Source: Candidatus Methanoplasma sp.
Lineage (GTDB): Archaea > Thermoplasmatota > Thermoplasmata > Methanomassiliicoccales > Methanomethylophilaceae
Reading direction: 5' to 3'
DNA: 11,964 nucleotides
Assembly: GCA_031271555.1 (NCBI GenBank)
Contig: JAISVN010000158.1
Span: forward strand, 1-11,964
Positions 5,980-11,964 of the stretch are shown in pieces (position 1 is the stretch's first letter; the number at the start of each line of letters is the position of its first letter). The notes beneath the pieces were generated by a model that saw only the letters and a program-made list of their open reading frames with translations, ran no database searches and was not told the origin of the DNA. The translations under genes and the position numbers were made by a program.

Positions 5980-6531
5980 ATGCATCAAGATAAAGTTGAT
6001 GAGATAGTTCAAAAAACAGTAGAACTGTTCCATTCAACAAAAGGCAGAGGCATGACCACCCGAAGGATAGCCAAGAATGCTGGAATAAATCCCGCTATGG
6101 TGAATTATTACTTCGGATCGAAAGAAGGCTTACTGAGAGCAGCGGTCTCCGCAATGAACGGAAACCATCCGAGAGATGCAGCTTACGCCTACGACGGTTC
6201 GAGAAAGGCCATGTTCGATTTTCTTGTAGGTATATGCGAGATTACAATGCTTTCTTCGGAAATGGGGATAAGCAGGGATTCCGCATCATTCTCAAAAGAT
6301 GTCATGGACACAGCATCAAAGCTTGTTGAAATGAAGACGGCGCATAAGAAACAAGGATTGCCCGAAGAAGGGGATGCCGCATCCGCATTGGGGGTCGCAT
6401 GCCTGCTGATGACCGCATCAACGGATCCGGAGAGGTTCCTGCGATATTCCGGAGTCGATATGCATGCAAAAAACCAGCTCAGAGCCCTTGTATCCGAGCA
6501 GCTGGATTTACTGCTTGAAGAGACCCTTTGA
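5980..6531 (+). CDS. TetR-family transcriptional regulator
   Basis: A 183-residue DNA-binding regulator. The N-terminal helix-turn-helix is plain: MTTRRIAKNAGINPAMVNYYF at about residues 25-45, followed by the typical GSKEGLL. The rest (about 55-183) is the helical ligand-binding and dimerisation domain, which diverges between families and gives no clue to the ligand. The length is normal for the family. The ATG is preceded by an AT-rich box and palindromes but no Shine-Dalgarno, pointing to a leaderless, autorepressed gene. It is followed 59 bp later by the rrf2 gene on the same strand, with its own promoter-like box between them. Its target is unknown; candidates are itself and the neighbouring non-coding region. 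Confidence 0.85.
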   Translation: MHQDKVDEIVQKTVELFHSTKGRGMTTRRIAKNAGINPAMVNYYFGSKEGLLRAAVSAMNGNHPRDAAYAYDGSRKAMFDFLVGICEITMLSSEMGISRDSASFSKDVMDTASKLVEMKTAHKKQGLPEEGDAASALGVACLLMTASTDPERFLRYSGVDMHAKNQLRALVSEQLDLLLEETL

Positions 6532-6537
6532 TAAATA

Positions 6538-6590
6538 CTACTGTGATTCAGTAGGAAATATTTTACGTATGCACAGCAGTAGTGGGTGTT
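6538..6590 (+). promoter_or_regulatory. rrf2 promoter with CTACTG/CAGTAG repeats
   Basis: AAATATTTTA (6557-6566) lies about 25-34 nt before the ATG at 6591 and fits a TATA box. Just upstream is the inverted repeat CTACTG-N5-CAGTAG (6538-6554), and a second CAGTAG stands at 6577-6582, 28 bp after the first, downstream of the box. Sites on both sides of a TATA box suggest autoregulation by the Rrf2 protein. Alternatively the inverted repeat is the 3' hairpin of the tetR message. Confidence 0.45.
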
Positions 6591-7034
6591 ATGCTCATAT
6601 CTGCCAAAGGCCGCTATGCACTTAGGTGTATGTTGGACATCTCTCTGAACGGAACGGAATCCAATGTTAAACTGAAGGATATAGCAGAAAGGCAGGATAT
6701 TCCGATAAAGTACCTTGAGCAGATAATCTCCTCGATCCAAAAGGCCGGATTCGTGAAAAGCGAGAGGGGTCCGAGCGGAGGATACCGTCTTTCTAGACCT
6801 CCCGAAGAATACACCGTGGGAATGATAATAAAACTGATCGAAGGGGACACGGTCCCGGTCTCATGCCTCACTGGCTCCAACAGCTGCGAGAGGTCGGACC
6901 AGTGTGTATCGATGATACTCTGGAAGAAACTCAATGATGCTGTGAACTCAGTTCTTGACGGAACGACCCTCGCAGATATGATCGACTGGAGTTCCAAAGG
7001 CCGGTTGATAGAGATCGGGATACCCGATTACTGA
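6591..7034 (+). CDS. Rrf2/IscR-family regulator with three Fe-S cysteines
   Basis: A 147-residue winged-helix regulator of the Rrf2 family. MLISAKGRYALRCMLDI at the start matches the first helix of IscR, and DIAERQDIPIKYLEQIISSIQKAGFVKSERG with GGYRL covers the recognition helix and wing. C92, C99 and C105 (SCLTGSNSCERSDQC) stand where IscR holds its [2Fe-2S] cluster (C-x6-C-x5-C here, C-x5-C-x5-C in E. coli), so Fe-S sensing is likely. I chose ATG 6591 over the upstream GTG at 6582 because it matches the family's first residues and sits about 25-30 nt behind a TATA-like box. The gene converges on cysK, and the two coding ends overlap by 7 bp. Control of the neighbouring iscS-iscU-cysK operon is inferred from this context and from family knowledge. 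Confidence 0.88.
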   Translation: MLISAKGRYALRCMLDISLNGTESNVKLKDIAERQDIPIKYLEQIISSIQKAGFVKSERGPSGGYRLSRPPEEYTVGMIIKLIEGDTVPVSCLTGSNSCERSDQCVSMILWKKLNDAVNSVLDGTTLADMIDWSSKGRLIEIGIPDY

Positions 7035-7951
7035 AACATCTCGGATGACAGATACCTCTCGCCGCTGTCCGCTGCGATGAAGACAATGGTCTTCCCTTTG
7101 TTCTCCGGCAGTTTTGCAAGCCTGACGGATGCGGCAAGCGCAGCCCCGGCCGATATGCCGACAAGCAGACCTTCCTTCTTTGCCGATTCCCTGCCGAATG
7201 CGAGTGCCTCATCTCCAGGTATCGCCACGATCTCATCTATCAGACTCACGTCAAAGTTCTCCGGCACGAAGCCTGCGCCTATCCCCTGTATCTTATGCGG
7301 GCCCGCTTTGCCGCCTGAAAGGATGGGCGACTCCGCCGGTTCGACGGGCACGGTCTTTATTCCTGAGTTTTTCGACTTAAGATACCTGGCGGTGCCAGTG
7401 ACGGTCCCTCCGGTCCCTACCCCGGCAACGATGATATCCACCTTTCCGTCGGTGTCCTCCCATATCTCCGGGCCCGTGGTTAGTTCGTGATACTTTGGAT
7501 TTGCAGGATTTGTGAACTGCGACAGTATTACGGCTCCTTCGATGCTGCTGCGCAACTCTTCCGCCTTGGCTATCGAACCCCTCATCCCGTCTTTCCCGGG
7601 CGTAAGGACGAGCTCCGCCCCATATGCTTTCAGAAGATTGCGGCGCTCCAAGGTCATGGTCTCAGGCATCGTCAGTATGAGCCTGTACCCTTTGGAGGCG
7701 CAGATGGAAGCAAGCCCGATCCCGGTGTTGCCTGAAGTGGGTTCTATTATAACGGAACCTGTTCCGATGAGTCCCTTCTTCTCGGCATCATCCAGCATAG
7801 AGAATGCGATCCTGTCCTTCACGCTGCCGCTGGGGTTCCTGGATTCTATCTTCGCAACGATCCTGGCATCCAGGCCGTGCACTTTCTCTATATTCCTGAG
7901 CCTCAGCAAAGGCGTCCTGCCGATGAGTTCCGTTATATTCTCATGTATCAT
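7028..7951 (-). CDS. cysK: Cysteine synthase, PLP-dependent O-acetylserine sulfhydrylase type
   Basis: This 307-residue fold-type II PLP enzyme makes cysteine from an activated serine and sulfide in the cytosol. NPSGSVKDR carries the PLP lysine at K45, TSGNTG at 72-77 binds the substrate carboxylate, QFTNP is at 145-149, and GTGGT at 179-183 holds the PLP phosphate. The C-terminal VGISAGAA segment is also present. Length and motif spacing are normal for CysK/CysM. The start is placed at ATG 7951, four bases after the iscU stop, because MIHENITELIGRTPLLRL is the usual N-terminus. A longer frame back to 8017 would add 22 residues with no family match and would overlap iscU. It is the last gene of the iscS-iscU-cysK unit, so it probably feeds cysteine to the desulfurase. 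Whether it uses O-acetylserine or O-phosphoserine cannot be settled by eye. Confidence 0.92.
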   Translation of the reverse strand: MIHENITELIGRTPLLRLRNIEKVHGLDARIVAKIESRNPSGSVKDRIAFSMLDDAEKKGLIGTGSVIIEPTSGNTGIGLASICASKGYRLILTMPETMTLERRNLLKAYGAELVLTPGKDGMRGSIAKAEELRSSIEGAVILSQFTNPANPKYHELTTGPEIWEDTDGKVDIIVAGVGTGGTVTGTARYLKSKNSGIKTVPVEPAESPILSGGKAGPHKIQGIGAGFVPENFDVSLIDEIVAIPGDEALAFGRESAKKEGLLVGISAGAALAASVRLAKLPENKGKTIVFIAADSGERYLSSEMFQ

Positions 7952-7955
7952 GCGA

Positions 7956-8405
7956 TCAGTCTTCGGTGTGCAGATCTTCGTGGTGGCTGTCTTCGAGATC
8001 CTCGACAGGTTTCTCAAGGCCTTCTATCTTGATGCCTTTCTTCTCTGCATAGTCCCAAAGGGCTGCGCGGACAGCCTCTTCGGCAAGGACCGAGCAGTGC
8101 ACCTTGACCGTCGGCAGGCCGTCAAGAGCCTCCATGACGCTTTTGTTGGTCAGTTTAAGCGCTTCGTCTATGCTCTTTCCCTTTATCAGTTCGGTGGCCA
8201 TGCTGCTTGTCGCGACCGCAGCCCCGCATCCGAACGTCTTGAATTTCACGTCTTTTATTATGCCGTTGTCATCGATGTCGAGGTACACCCTCATGATGTC
8301 CCCGCATTTTGCGTTCCCAACGGTTCCGACACCGCTTGCGCCTTCGATCTCTCCGACATTCCTGGGGTTGGTAAAGTGGTCCATTACCTTCGCGCTGTAT
8401 TGCAT
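7956..8405 (-). CDS. iscU: Fe-S cluster scaffold protein IscU/NifU N-terminal type
   Basis: A 149-residue scaffold on which [2Fe-2S] or [4Fe-4S] clusters are built from IscS-derived sulfur. The three ligand cysteines are C34 (AKCGD, with the conserved Asp two residues later), C60 (FGCGAAVA) and C104 (KVHCSVLAEEA, with the preceding His). The C-terminal tail beyond about residue 125 is acidic and His-rich (EDLEDSHHEDLHTED), which is unusual for IscU and could bind metal. The start is ATG 8405: the strong ribosome site AGGAGGT (8418-8412) is 6 nt from it, but directly abuts the earlier ATG at 8411, and MQYSAKVMDHF is the family's usual beginning. The iscS stop lies two bases upstream, so the pair is coupled. 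Confidence 0.93.
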   Translation of the reverse strand: MQYSAKVMDHFTNPRNVGEIEGASGVGTVGNAKCGDIMRVYLDIDDNGIIKDVKFKTFGCGAAVATSSMATELIKGKSIDEALKLTNKSVMEALDGLPTVKVHCSVLAEEAVRAALWDYAEKKGIKIEGLEKPVEDLEDSHHEDLHTED

Positions 8406-8407
8406 TC

Positions 8408-9592
8408 TCATACCTCCTTATTCTTAATGGCGTCCTCATATAACGGGGACATTGATCTGAGTTTGGAGACGACCTCTTTCAGAGCATCTACCGTATAATC
8501 CAATTCTTCTTTCGTTGTGAACTCCGACAGGGTCATCCTGAGGGAGCCGTGGGCTATCTCGTGCGGAAGCCCTATTGCCAGGAGAACATGCGACGGGTCA
8601 AGCGAACCCGATGCGCATGCGGAACCGGTGGAGGCGGATATGCCCTTCATATCGACCATCATCAGCATTGATTCTCCTTCTATGTACCTGAAACTTATGT
8701 TGACGTTCCCGGGAAGCCTTCTGTCCTTGTCGCCGTTGAGCCTCGAGTACGGTATCTCGCCGAGTATCCGGTCGATCAGGTAGTTCCTCATCTCCCTTAT
8801 CCTGTCAGTACTCTCCGCCATCTCTTTCTTGGAAAGTTCCGCCGCTTTCCCGAACCCCACTATGCCGGGAACGTTCAGGGTGCCGGCCCTTCTCTTCCTT
8901 TCATGAGGCCCTCCGTGTATGAGGGGGGTTATCCTTGCACTGTTCTTCATGTACAGCATACCGACGCCTTTGGGGCCGTGTATCTTGTGCGCACTGGCGC
9001 TCAGGAGGTCGATGTTGTCCTTCTCCACGTCTATCGGGATGTGGCCGAACGCTTGGACCGCATCGGTATGGAAAATTATCCCGTTGGAGCGTGCGATCTC
9101 GCCTATCTCTCTTATAGGCTGTATCGTGCCTATCTCGTTATTCGCGTATATCACAGAGATAAGTATCGTGTCCGGGCGTATGGCCGCCTTCAGCTCATCG
9201 AGTTTCAGGATCCCTTTTTCATCCACGCCTACGAATGTTATCTCGAAACCGTTGCCGGCAAGGAACTCGCATGTCTCCATGACCGCATGGTGTTCGATAG
9301 CAGAGGTGATGATGTGCCTGCCTTTGTCCTTCTTCATGAAGGCGACGGACTTTATCGCCCAGTTGTCCGACTCGCTGCCGCCGGATGTGAAGTAGATCTC
9401 ATTGTCCTTAGCATTGATCAATCCGGCTATCGTCTTCCTTGCTTTCTCGCATGCCACATTGCATTCGGCACCGAAGGAGTGTATGCTGGAAGGGTTGGCA
9501 TACATTTCTGTAAGGTAAGGCATCATGGCCTCAAGGACATCTGGTTTCATCATTGTGGTTGCGGCATTGTCAAGATAAATGGTCTTAGGCAT
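8408..9592 (-). CDS. iscS: Cysteine desulfurase IscS/NifS
   Basis: A 394-residue PLP enzyme that takes sulfur from cysteine as an enzyme-bound persulfide and hands it to IscU. YLDNAATT is at the N-terminus, and EHHAV holds H101, which stacks on PLP. DAVQ holds D177, and SASAHKIHGPKG holds the PLP lysine K203. The persulfide cysteine is C326 in GSACASGSLDPSHVL, with the SSGSACxS-type loop intact. Length and motif order are those of group I desulfurases. It heads an operon with iscU and cysK. The start ATG at 9592 is preceded by an AT-rich promoter with repeated TTCAYAC half-sites. The iscS gene name follows the context next to iscU; NifS is the equivalent name in nitrogen fixers. Confidence 0.95.
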   Translation of the reverse strand: MPKTIYLDNAATTMMKPDVLEAMMPYLTEMYANPSSIHSFGAECNVACEKARKTIAGLINAKDNEIYFTSGGSESDNWAIKSVAFMKKDKGRHIITSAIEHHAVMETCEFLAGNGFEITFVGVDEKGILKLDELKAAIRPDTILISVIYANNEIGTIQPIREIGEIARSNGIIFHTDAVQAFGHIPIDVEKDNIDLLSASAHKIHGPKGVGMLYMKNSARITPLIHGGPHERKRRAGTLNVPGIVGFGKAAELSKKEMAESTDRIREMRNYLIDRILGEIPYSRLNGDKDRRLPGNVNISFRYIEGESMLMMVDMKGISASTGSACASGSLDPSHVLLAIGLPHEIAHGSLRMTLSEFTTKEELDYTVDALKEVVSKLRSMSPLYEDAIKNKEV

Positions 9593-9604
9593 TCATTTTC
9601 ACCA

Positions 9605-9662
9605 ACGATATTTCATACTATTTTGATATGGATAAGGTATGAAGTGAGGTTCACACTATTTT
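9605..9662 (-). promoter_or_regulatory. iscS promoter with TTCAYAC/GTATGAA operator-like sites
   Basis: ATAGTATGAAATAT on the minus strand (about 9620-9607) is an AT-rich box 15-30 nt before iscS. Three half-sites are seen on the plus strand: TTCATAC (9612-9618), GTATGAA (9637-9643) and TTCACAC (9650-9656). The last two form a 7-6-7 near-palindrome. TTCAYACTATTTT is repeated as a 13-mer with one mismatch at 9612 and 9650. Such an arrangement at the start of an isc operon beside an Rrf2 gene suggests the Rrf2 binding site. Confidence 0.5.
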
Positions 9663-9697
9663 AAGCTTTGTGAGGGGAAGCCGGGTGTCCGTATAGG

Positions 9698-9841
9698 TTC
9701 GTACAGTTACGAAACCCACCGCATAATGCTGGATATGACACGAAAAACACATGTTCGTACACGCTTTGTAAATATTCGTAAATTACCAATATCATCTTTT
9801 AATATACGAACAACTCTGTATAATTAAGGTGCATATTCGTC
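9698..9841 (+). promoter_or_regulatory. TTCGTA/TACGAA site array upstream of the secreted phosphoesterase
   Basis: TTCGTA occurs at 9698, 9754 and 9775, TACGAA at 9708 and 9805, and a near copy TTCGTC at 9836. The first two form TTCGTA-cagt-TACGAA, a perfect 6-4-6 inverted repeat. GTTCGTACA is repeated exactly at 9697 and 9753. Steps between the last four sites are 21, 30 and 31 bp, close to whole helical turns. TTTAATATAC (9797-9806) can be a TATA box, placing transcription start near 9830 with an untranslated leader of about 100 nt before ATG 9935. Confidence 0.55.
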
Positions 9842-9934
9842 TATCCGCATCCCGATAGAAATGTCTGCATCCCGGCTCCGAAAGGTGCCTAAACCCAGAA
9901 AAAACCCATCAAAAACTGGAAAGGAGCATAAAAC
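9842..9934 (+). other. Probable 5' untranslated leader of the phosphoesterase gene
   Basis: No reading frame is supported here. An exact 8-mer, GCATCCCG, occurs at 9847 and 9867, 20 bp apart, and the sequence becomes A-rich toward the gene. A clear ribosome site GGAG (9923-9926) lies 8 nt before the ATG, which differs from the apparently leaderless genes on the left. Confidence 0.45.
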
Positions 9935-11964
9935 ATGCAGAAAAAAGCAAGAACAAATGCACTCTCCATGCTGTTGATCATTACAGCGGCATTCCTCGCA
10001 GTAGGAGGATTATGCCTTGTAAGTATAACATCAGAGGTCCCGTTCGCCAGTGCAGACGAACCTCATGAGGATATGCAGATCGTCACATCCTCTGCGGCAT
10101 GGAGATATCTCGACGATAATACCGACCCATTCTTAGAATCAAAAGTCTATCAGATCGGACTGGCTCTGGGCTATGATGAAAGCGACCTCGCGCCCTTCAG
10201 GTTCTCCTGGTCAGCTCCGCACAGCGTGTACTACCATCCGGAACTCCCCGGGATCGATGTCGGATTCGACGACAGCTCATGGAAAGAAGGTAATGGTACA
10301 TTCGGTTACAAGAACAGGAACATCCCCGCAGCATGGGGAGAACTCGGAACAACACTTAACGGCAACATACCCGAGACGGACGATGAAAGGGTGATGACCT
10401 ACTTCTTCCGCTACAATTTTGATATGAATGAAGACCCTTCATGGGTGAAATCACTTTCATACACACTTCGTTATGACGATGCTGTCATCCTCTACCTGAA
10501 TGCTGAGGAGATCGGCCGCTACAACACAGCACACTATACTCAGAACCTGAGTTACGGCGCCGCCGATGTTGCAGGAGATTATCTAGAAACGACAGAATCG
10601 ATCAACATACCCGCAGGGCTTCTGCGCACAGGGTCCAATGTGCTCGCAGTAGAGCTTCACCAAGACCGTGTGAACAGTTCAGACATCTACTTTGACTTCA
10701 TGGACCTCACGCTGTCTGAGACTCTGGTCCCATCGGGGAACGGGGACGAGATAGTCGATCTTACCCTGCAGCCCGGCACAGACGAGAGCGAACTCAGATT
10801 CACATGGCTCAGCAATGTGGACGAGCCCGGCACGGTCACGGTCTGGGAGACAGGCACAGAACCGAGCACATTCGACTCAATGGCCGACGCGTTATCTCAG
10901 CGCAGCGGATACCTTACCAATAAGGCAACGGTGTTCGGTCTCGAGCCGGGAAAGACATACAACTACAAAGTGTCTAACGGAAGCACAGAATCCGAGACAT
11001 ACACCTTCAGCACTAATGAGAGCGTCTCCTCTTTCAGTTTCCTGCTTGCAGGAGACATTCAGATAGGTTCCGGCAGCGTTTCTAACGATATTTCCGGCTG
11101 GCAGAACGCCATGCGCAACATATCCGGCGAATGGTCCGACATAAGCTTCATAGTGAGTGCAGGGGACCAAGTGAACACATCGACGAGCGAGGACGAATAC
11201 GACGGCGTGTTCAGCCCCGGCGTTCTGACAAGCATACCGATGGCCCCGAGCGTCGGCAACCACGACAACAGCGCCAACTACCAGGGACACTACAACCTGC
11301 CTAATTTGAGCGAAATAGGTTCGACATCTGCAGGCGGAGACTACTGGTATTCTTACGGAAAGGTTCTGTTCATGCACCTGAACTCCAACAATTCCGATAT
11401 CGATGCACACGAGGAGTTCATGAAAATGGCCATAGAAGCATACAAAGCAGCCAATGGCGGGAACGAGCCAGAATGGAAGGTAGTCGTGTTCCACCATGCA
11501 CTGTATTCAAGCGCATCGCATGCTAAAGAGAACGGCATACGAGACCGCAGGGCAGATTGGTCGCCCGTTCTGTCTGAACTCGATATCGATGCAGCCCTCA
11601 ACGGACATGACCATGTGTACACAAGGTCGTTCATGATGGAAGGCACCCCGGTGGAGGGCGTAGCTGTGGGCGGAGGTTCGACACCCATTACCACAGGCTA
11701 CACATCCGTCGGAGACAACATATATGCGGAATACGCAAAGAAGAAGATGGGAGAGACAGTCTACTTCGAGGCAAGCTCTTCCTCAGGAAGCAAGTTCTAC
11801 GGTATCGAAGAGCCCGACTACCCATTCGTGGCGTTCGACGAGCAGAAACGGAAATCATCGATCATAAAGATAGATGTGACCTCAGACTCCTTGACCTTCA
11901 ACGCTTACTACACCGACACGGAGATAGACTCGTCTTCTCCCTTCGACTCGTTCGTACTCAAAAA
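9935..11964 (+). CDS. Secreted purple-acid-phosphatase-like metallophosphoesterase, C-terminus beyond window
   Basis: The frame runs open from ATG 9935 to the right edge (676 codons, no stop). Residues 9-30 are a signal or anchor helix. Residues about 48-265 form a beta-rich module (SAAWRYLDD, FDDSSWKEG, YFFRYNFDM, RYDDAVILYLN, TGSNVLAVELHQ) of the kind found beside secreted phosphoesterases and probably carbohydrate- or surface-binding. Residues about 266-365 are an FN3-like purple acid phosphatase N-terminal domain (EPGKTYNYKV). The catalytic metallophosphoesterase domain follows. Its metal-binding motifs are GDIQ (373-376), GDQ (410-412), GNHD (441-444), HH (520-521) and GHDH (557-560), a complete set. 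It should hydrolyse phosphate esters outside the cell. An 8-nt spaced GGAG precedes the start. It stands alone, divergent from iscS, with its own operator-like array. Substrate and cell-surface attachment are unknown because the end is missing. Confidence 0.88.
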   Translation, partial: MQKKARTNALSMLLIITAAFLAVGGLCLVSITSEVPFASADEPHEDMQIVTSSAAWRYLDDNTDPFLESKVYQIGLALGYDESDLAPFRFSWSAPHSVYYHPELPGIDVGFDDSSWKEGNGTFGYKNRNIPAAWGELGTTLNGNIPETDDERVMTYFFRYNFDMNEDPSWVKSLSYTLRYDDAVILYLNAEEIGRYNTAHYTQNLSYGAADVAGDYLETTESINIPAGLLRTGSNVLAVELHQDRVNSSDIYFDFMDLTLSETLVPSGNGDEIVDLTLQPGTDESELRFTWLSNVDEPGTVTVWETGTEPSTFDSMADALSQRSGYLTNKATVFGLEPGKTYNYKVSNGSTESETYTFSTNESVSSFSFLLAGDIQIGSGSVSNDISGWQNAMRNISGEWSDISFIVSAGDQVNTSTSEDEYDGVFSPGVLTSIPMAPSVGNHDNSANYQGHYNLPNLSEIGSTSAGGDYWYSYGKVLFMHLNSNNSDIDAHEEFMKMAIEAYKAANGGNEPEWKVVVFHHALYSSASHAKENGIRDRRADWSPVLSELDIDAALNGHDHVYTRSFMMEGTPVEGVAVGGGSTPITTGYTSVGDNIYAEYAKKKMGETVYFEASSSSGSKFYGIEEPDYPFVAFDEQKRKSSIIKIDVTSDSLTFNAYYTDTEIDSSSPFDSFVLK

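Noticed and set aside
6582..6590. GTG start for rrf2, three codons upstream
   Set aside because: The ATG at 6591 matches the family's start and fits the TATA spacing better; the difference is only three residues.
7952..8017. Longer cysK start with 22 extra residues
   Set aside because: The extension overlaps the end of iscU, matches nothing in the family, and the internal ATG gives the standard N-terminus.

Overview
The window reads as archaeal, most likely a Thermoplasmata methanogen of the Methanomassiliicoccales type; that placement is inference. The evidence is an RNase P RNA with archaeal type A motifs on the minus strand, start codons about 25-30 nt behind AT-rich TATA-like boxes (several apparently leaderless), and a substrate-binding lipoprotein-like protein carrying a dockerin-type calcium module, a combination I associate with gut Methanomethylophilaceae. 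No species can be named from the sequence.

Left part (1-5020). A truncated two-helix membrane protein runs off the left edge. Next to it, on the minus strand, is a three-gene operon read right to left. It begins with a 706-residue fusion of a complete nitrogenase iron protein (NifH-like) to a NifD-like domain. A short NifK-like subunit follows, overlapping it by 7 bp. The last gene is a membrane-anchored, dockerin-containing FeCT-type substrate-binding protein, closed by a hairpin/U-tract terminator. No nifB, nifE or nifN is present. The set looks like a two-component nitrogenase-like reductase tied to uptake of a metal complex or tetrapyrrole-like compound. It is the strongest candidate here for an undescribed system.

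Middle (5021-5979). About 1 kb has no protein gene. It holds an AT-rich promoter with five copies of ATTATTAA, a roughly 306-bp element closed by an 11-bp perfect inverted repeat (unknown structured RNA or small mobile element), and the RNase P RNA gene on the minus strand (about 5554-5854).

Right part (5980-9664). A TetR-family and an Rrf2/IscR-family regulator lie on the plus strand. An iscS-iscU-cysK operon comes the other way, converging tail to tail with rrf2. This unit links cysteine synthesis, cysteine desulfuration and Fe-S scaffold assembly, probably under the Fe-S-sensing Rrf2 regulator. It could supply clusters to the nitrogenase-like enzyme, but that link is inference from proximity.

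Right end (9665-11964). Divergent from iscS is a long secreted metallophosphoesterase (at least 676 residues, running off the right edge), with an N-terminal beta-sandwich, an FN3-like purple acid phosphatase domain and a complete set of metallophosphoesterase motifs. Its upstream region carries an array of TTCGTA/TACGAA half-sites with roughly helical spacing, a probable operator for an unidentified regulator.
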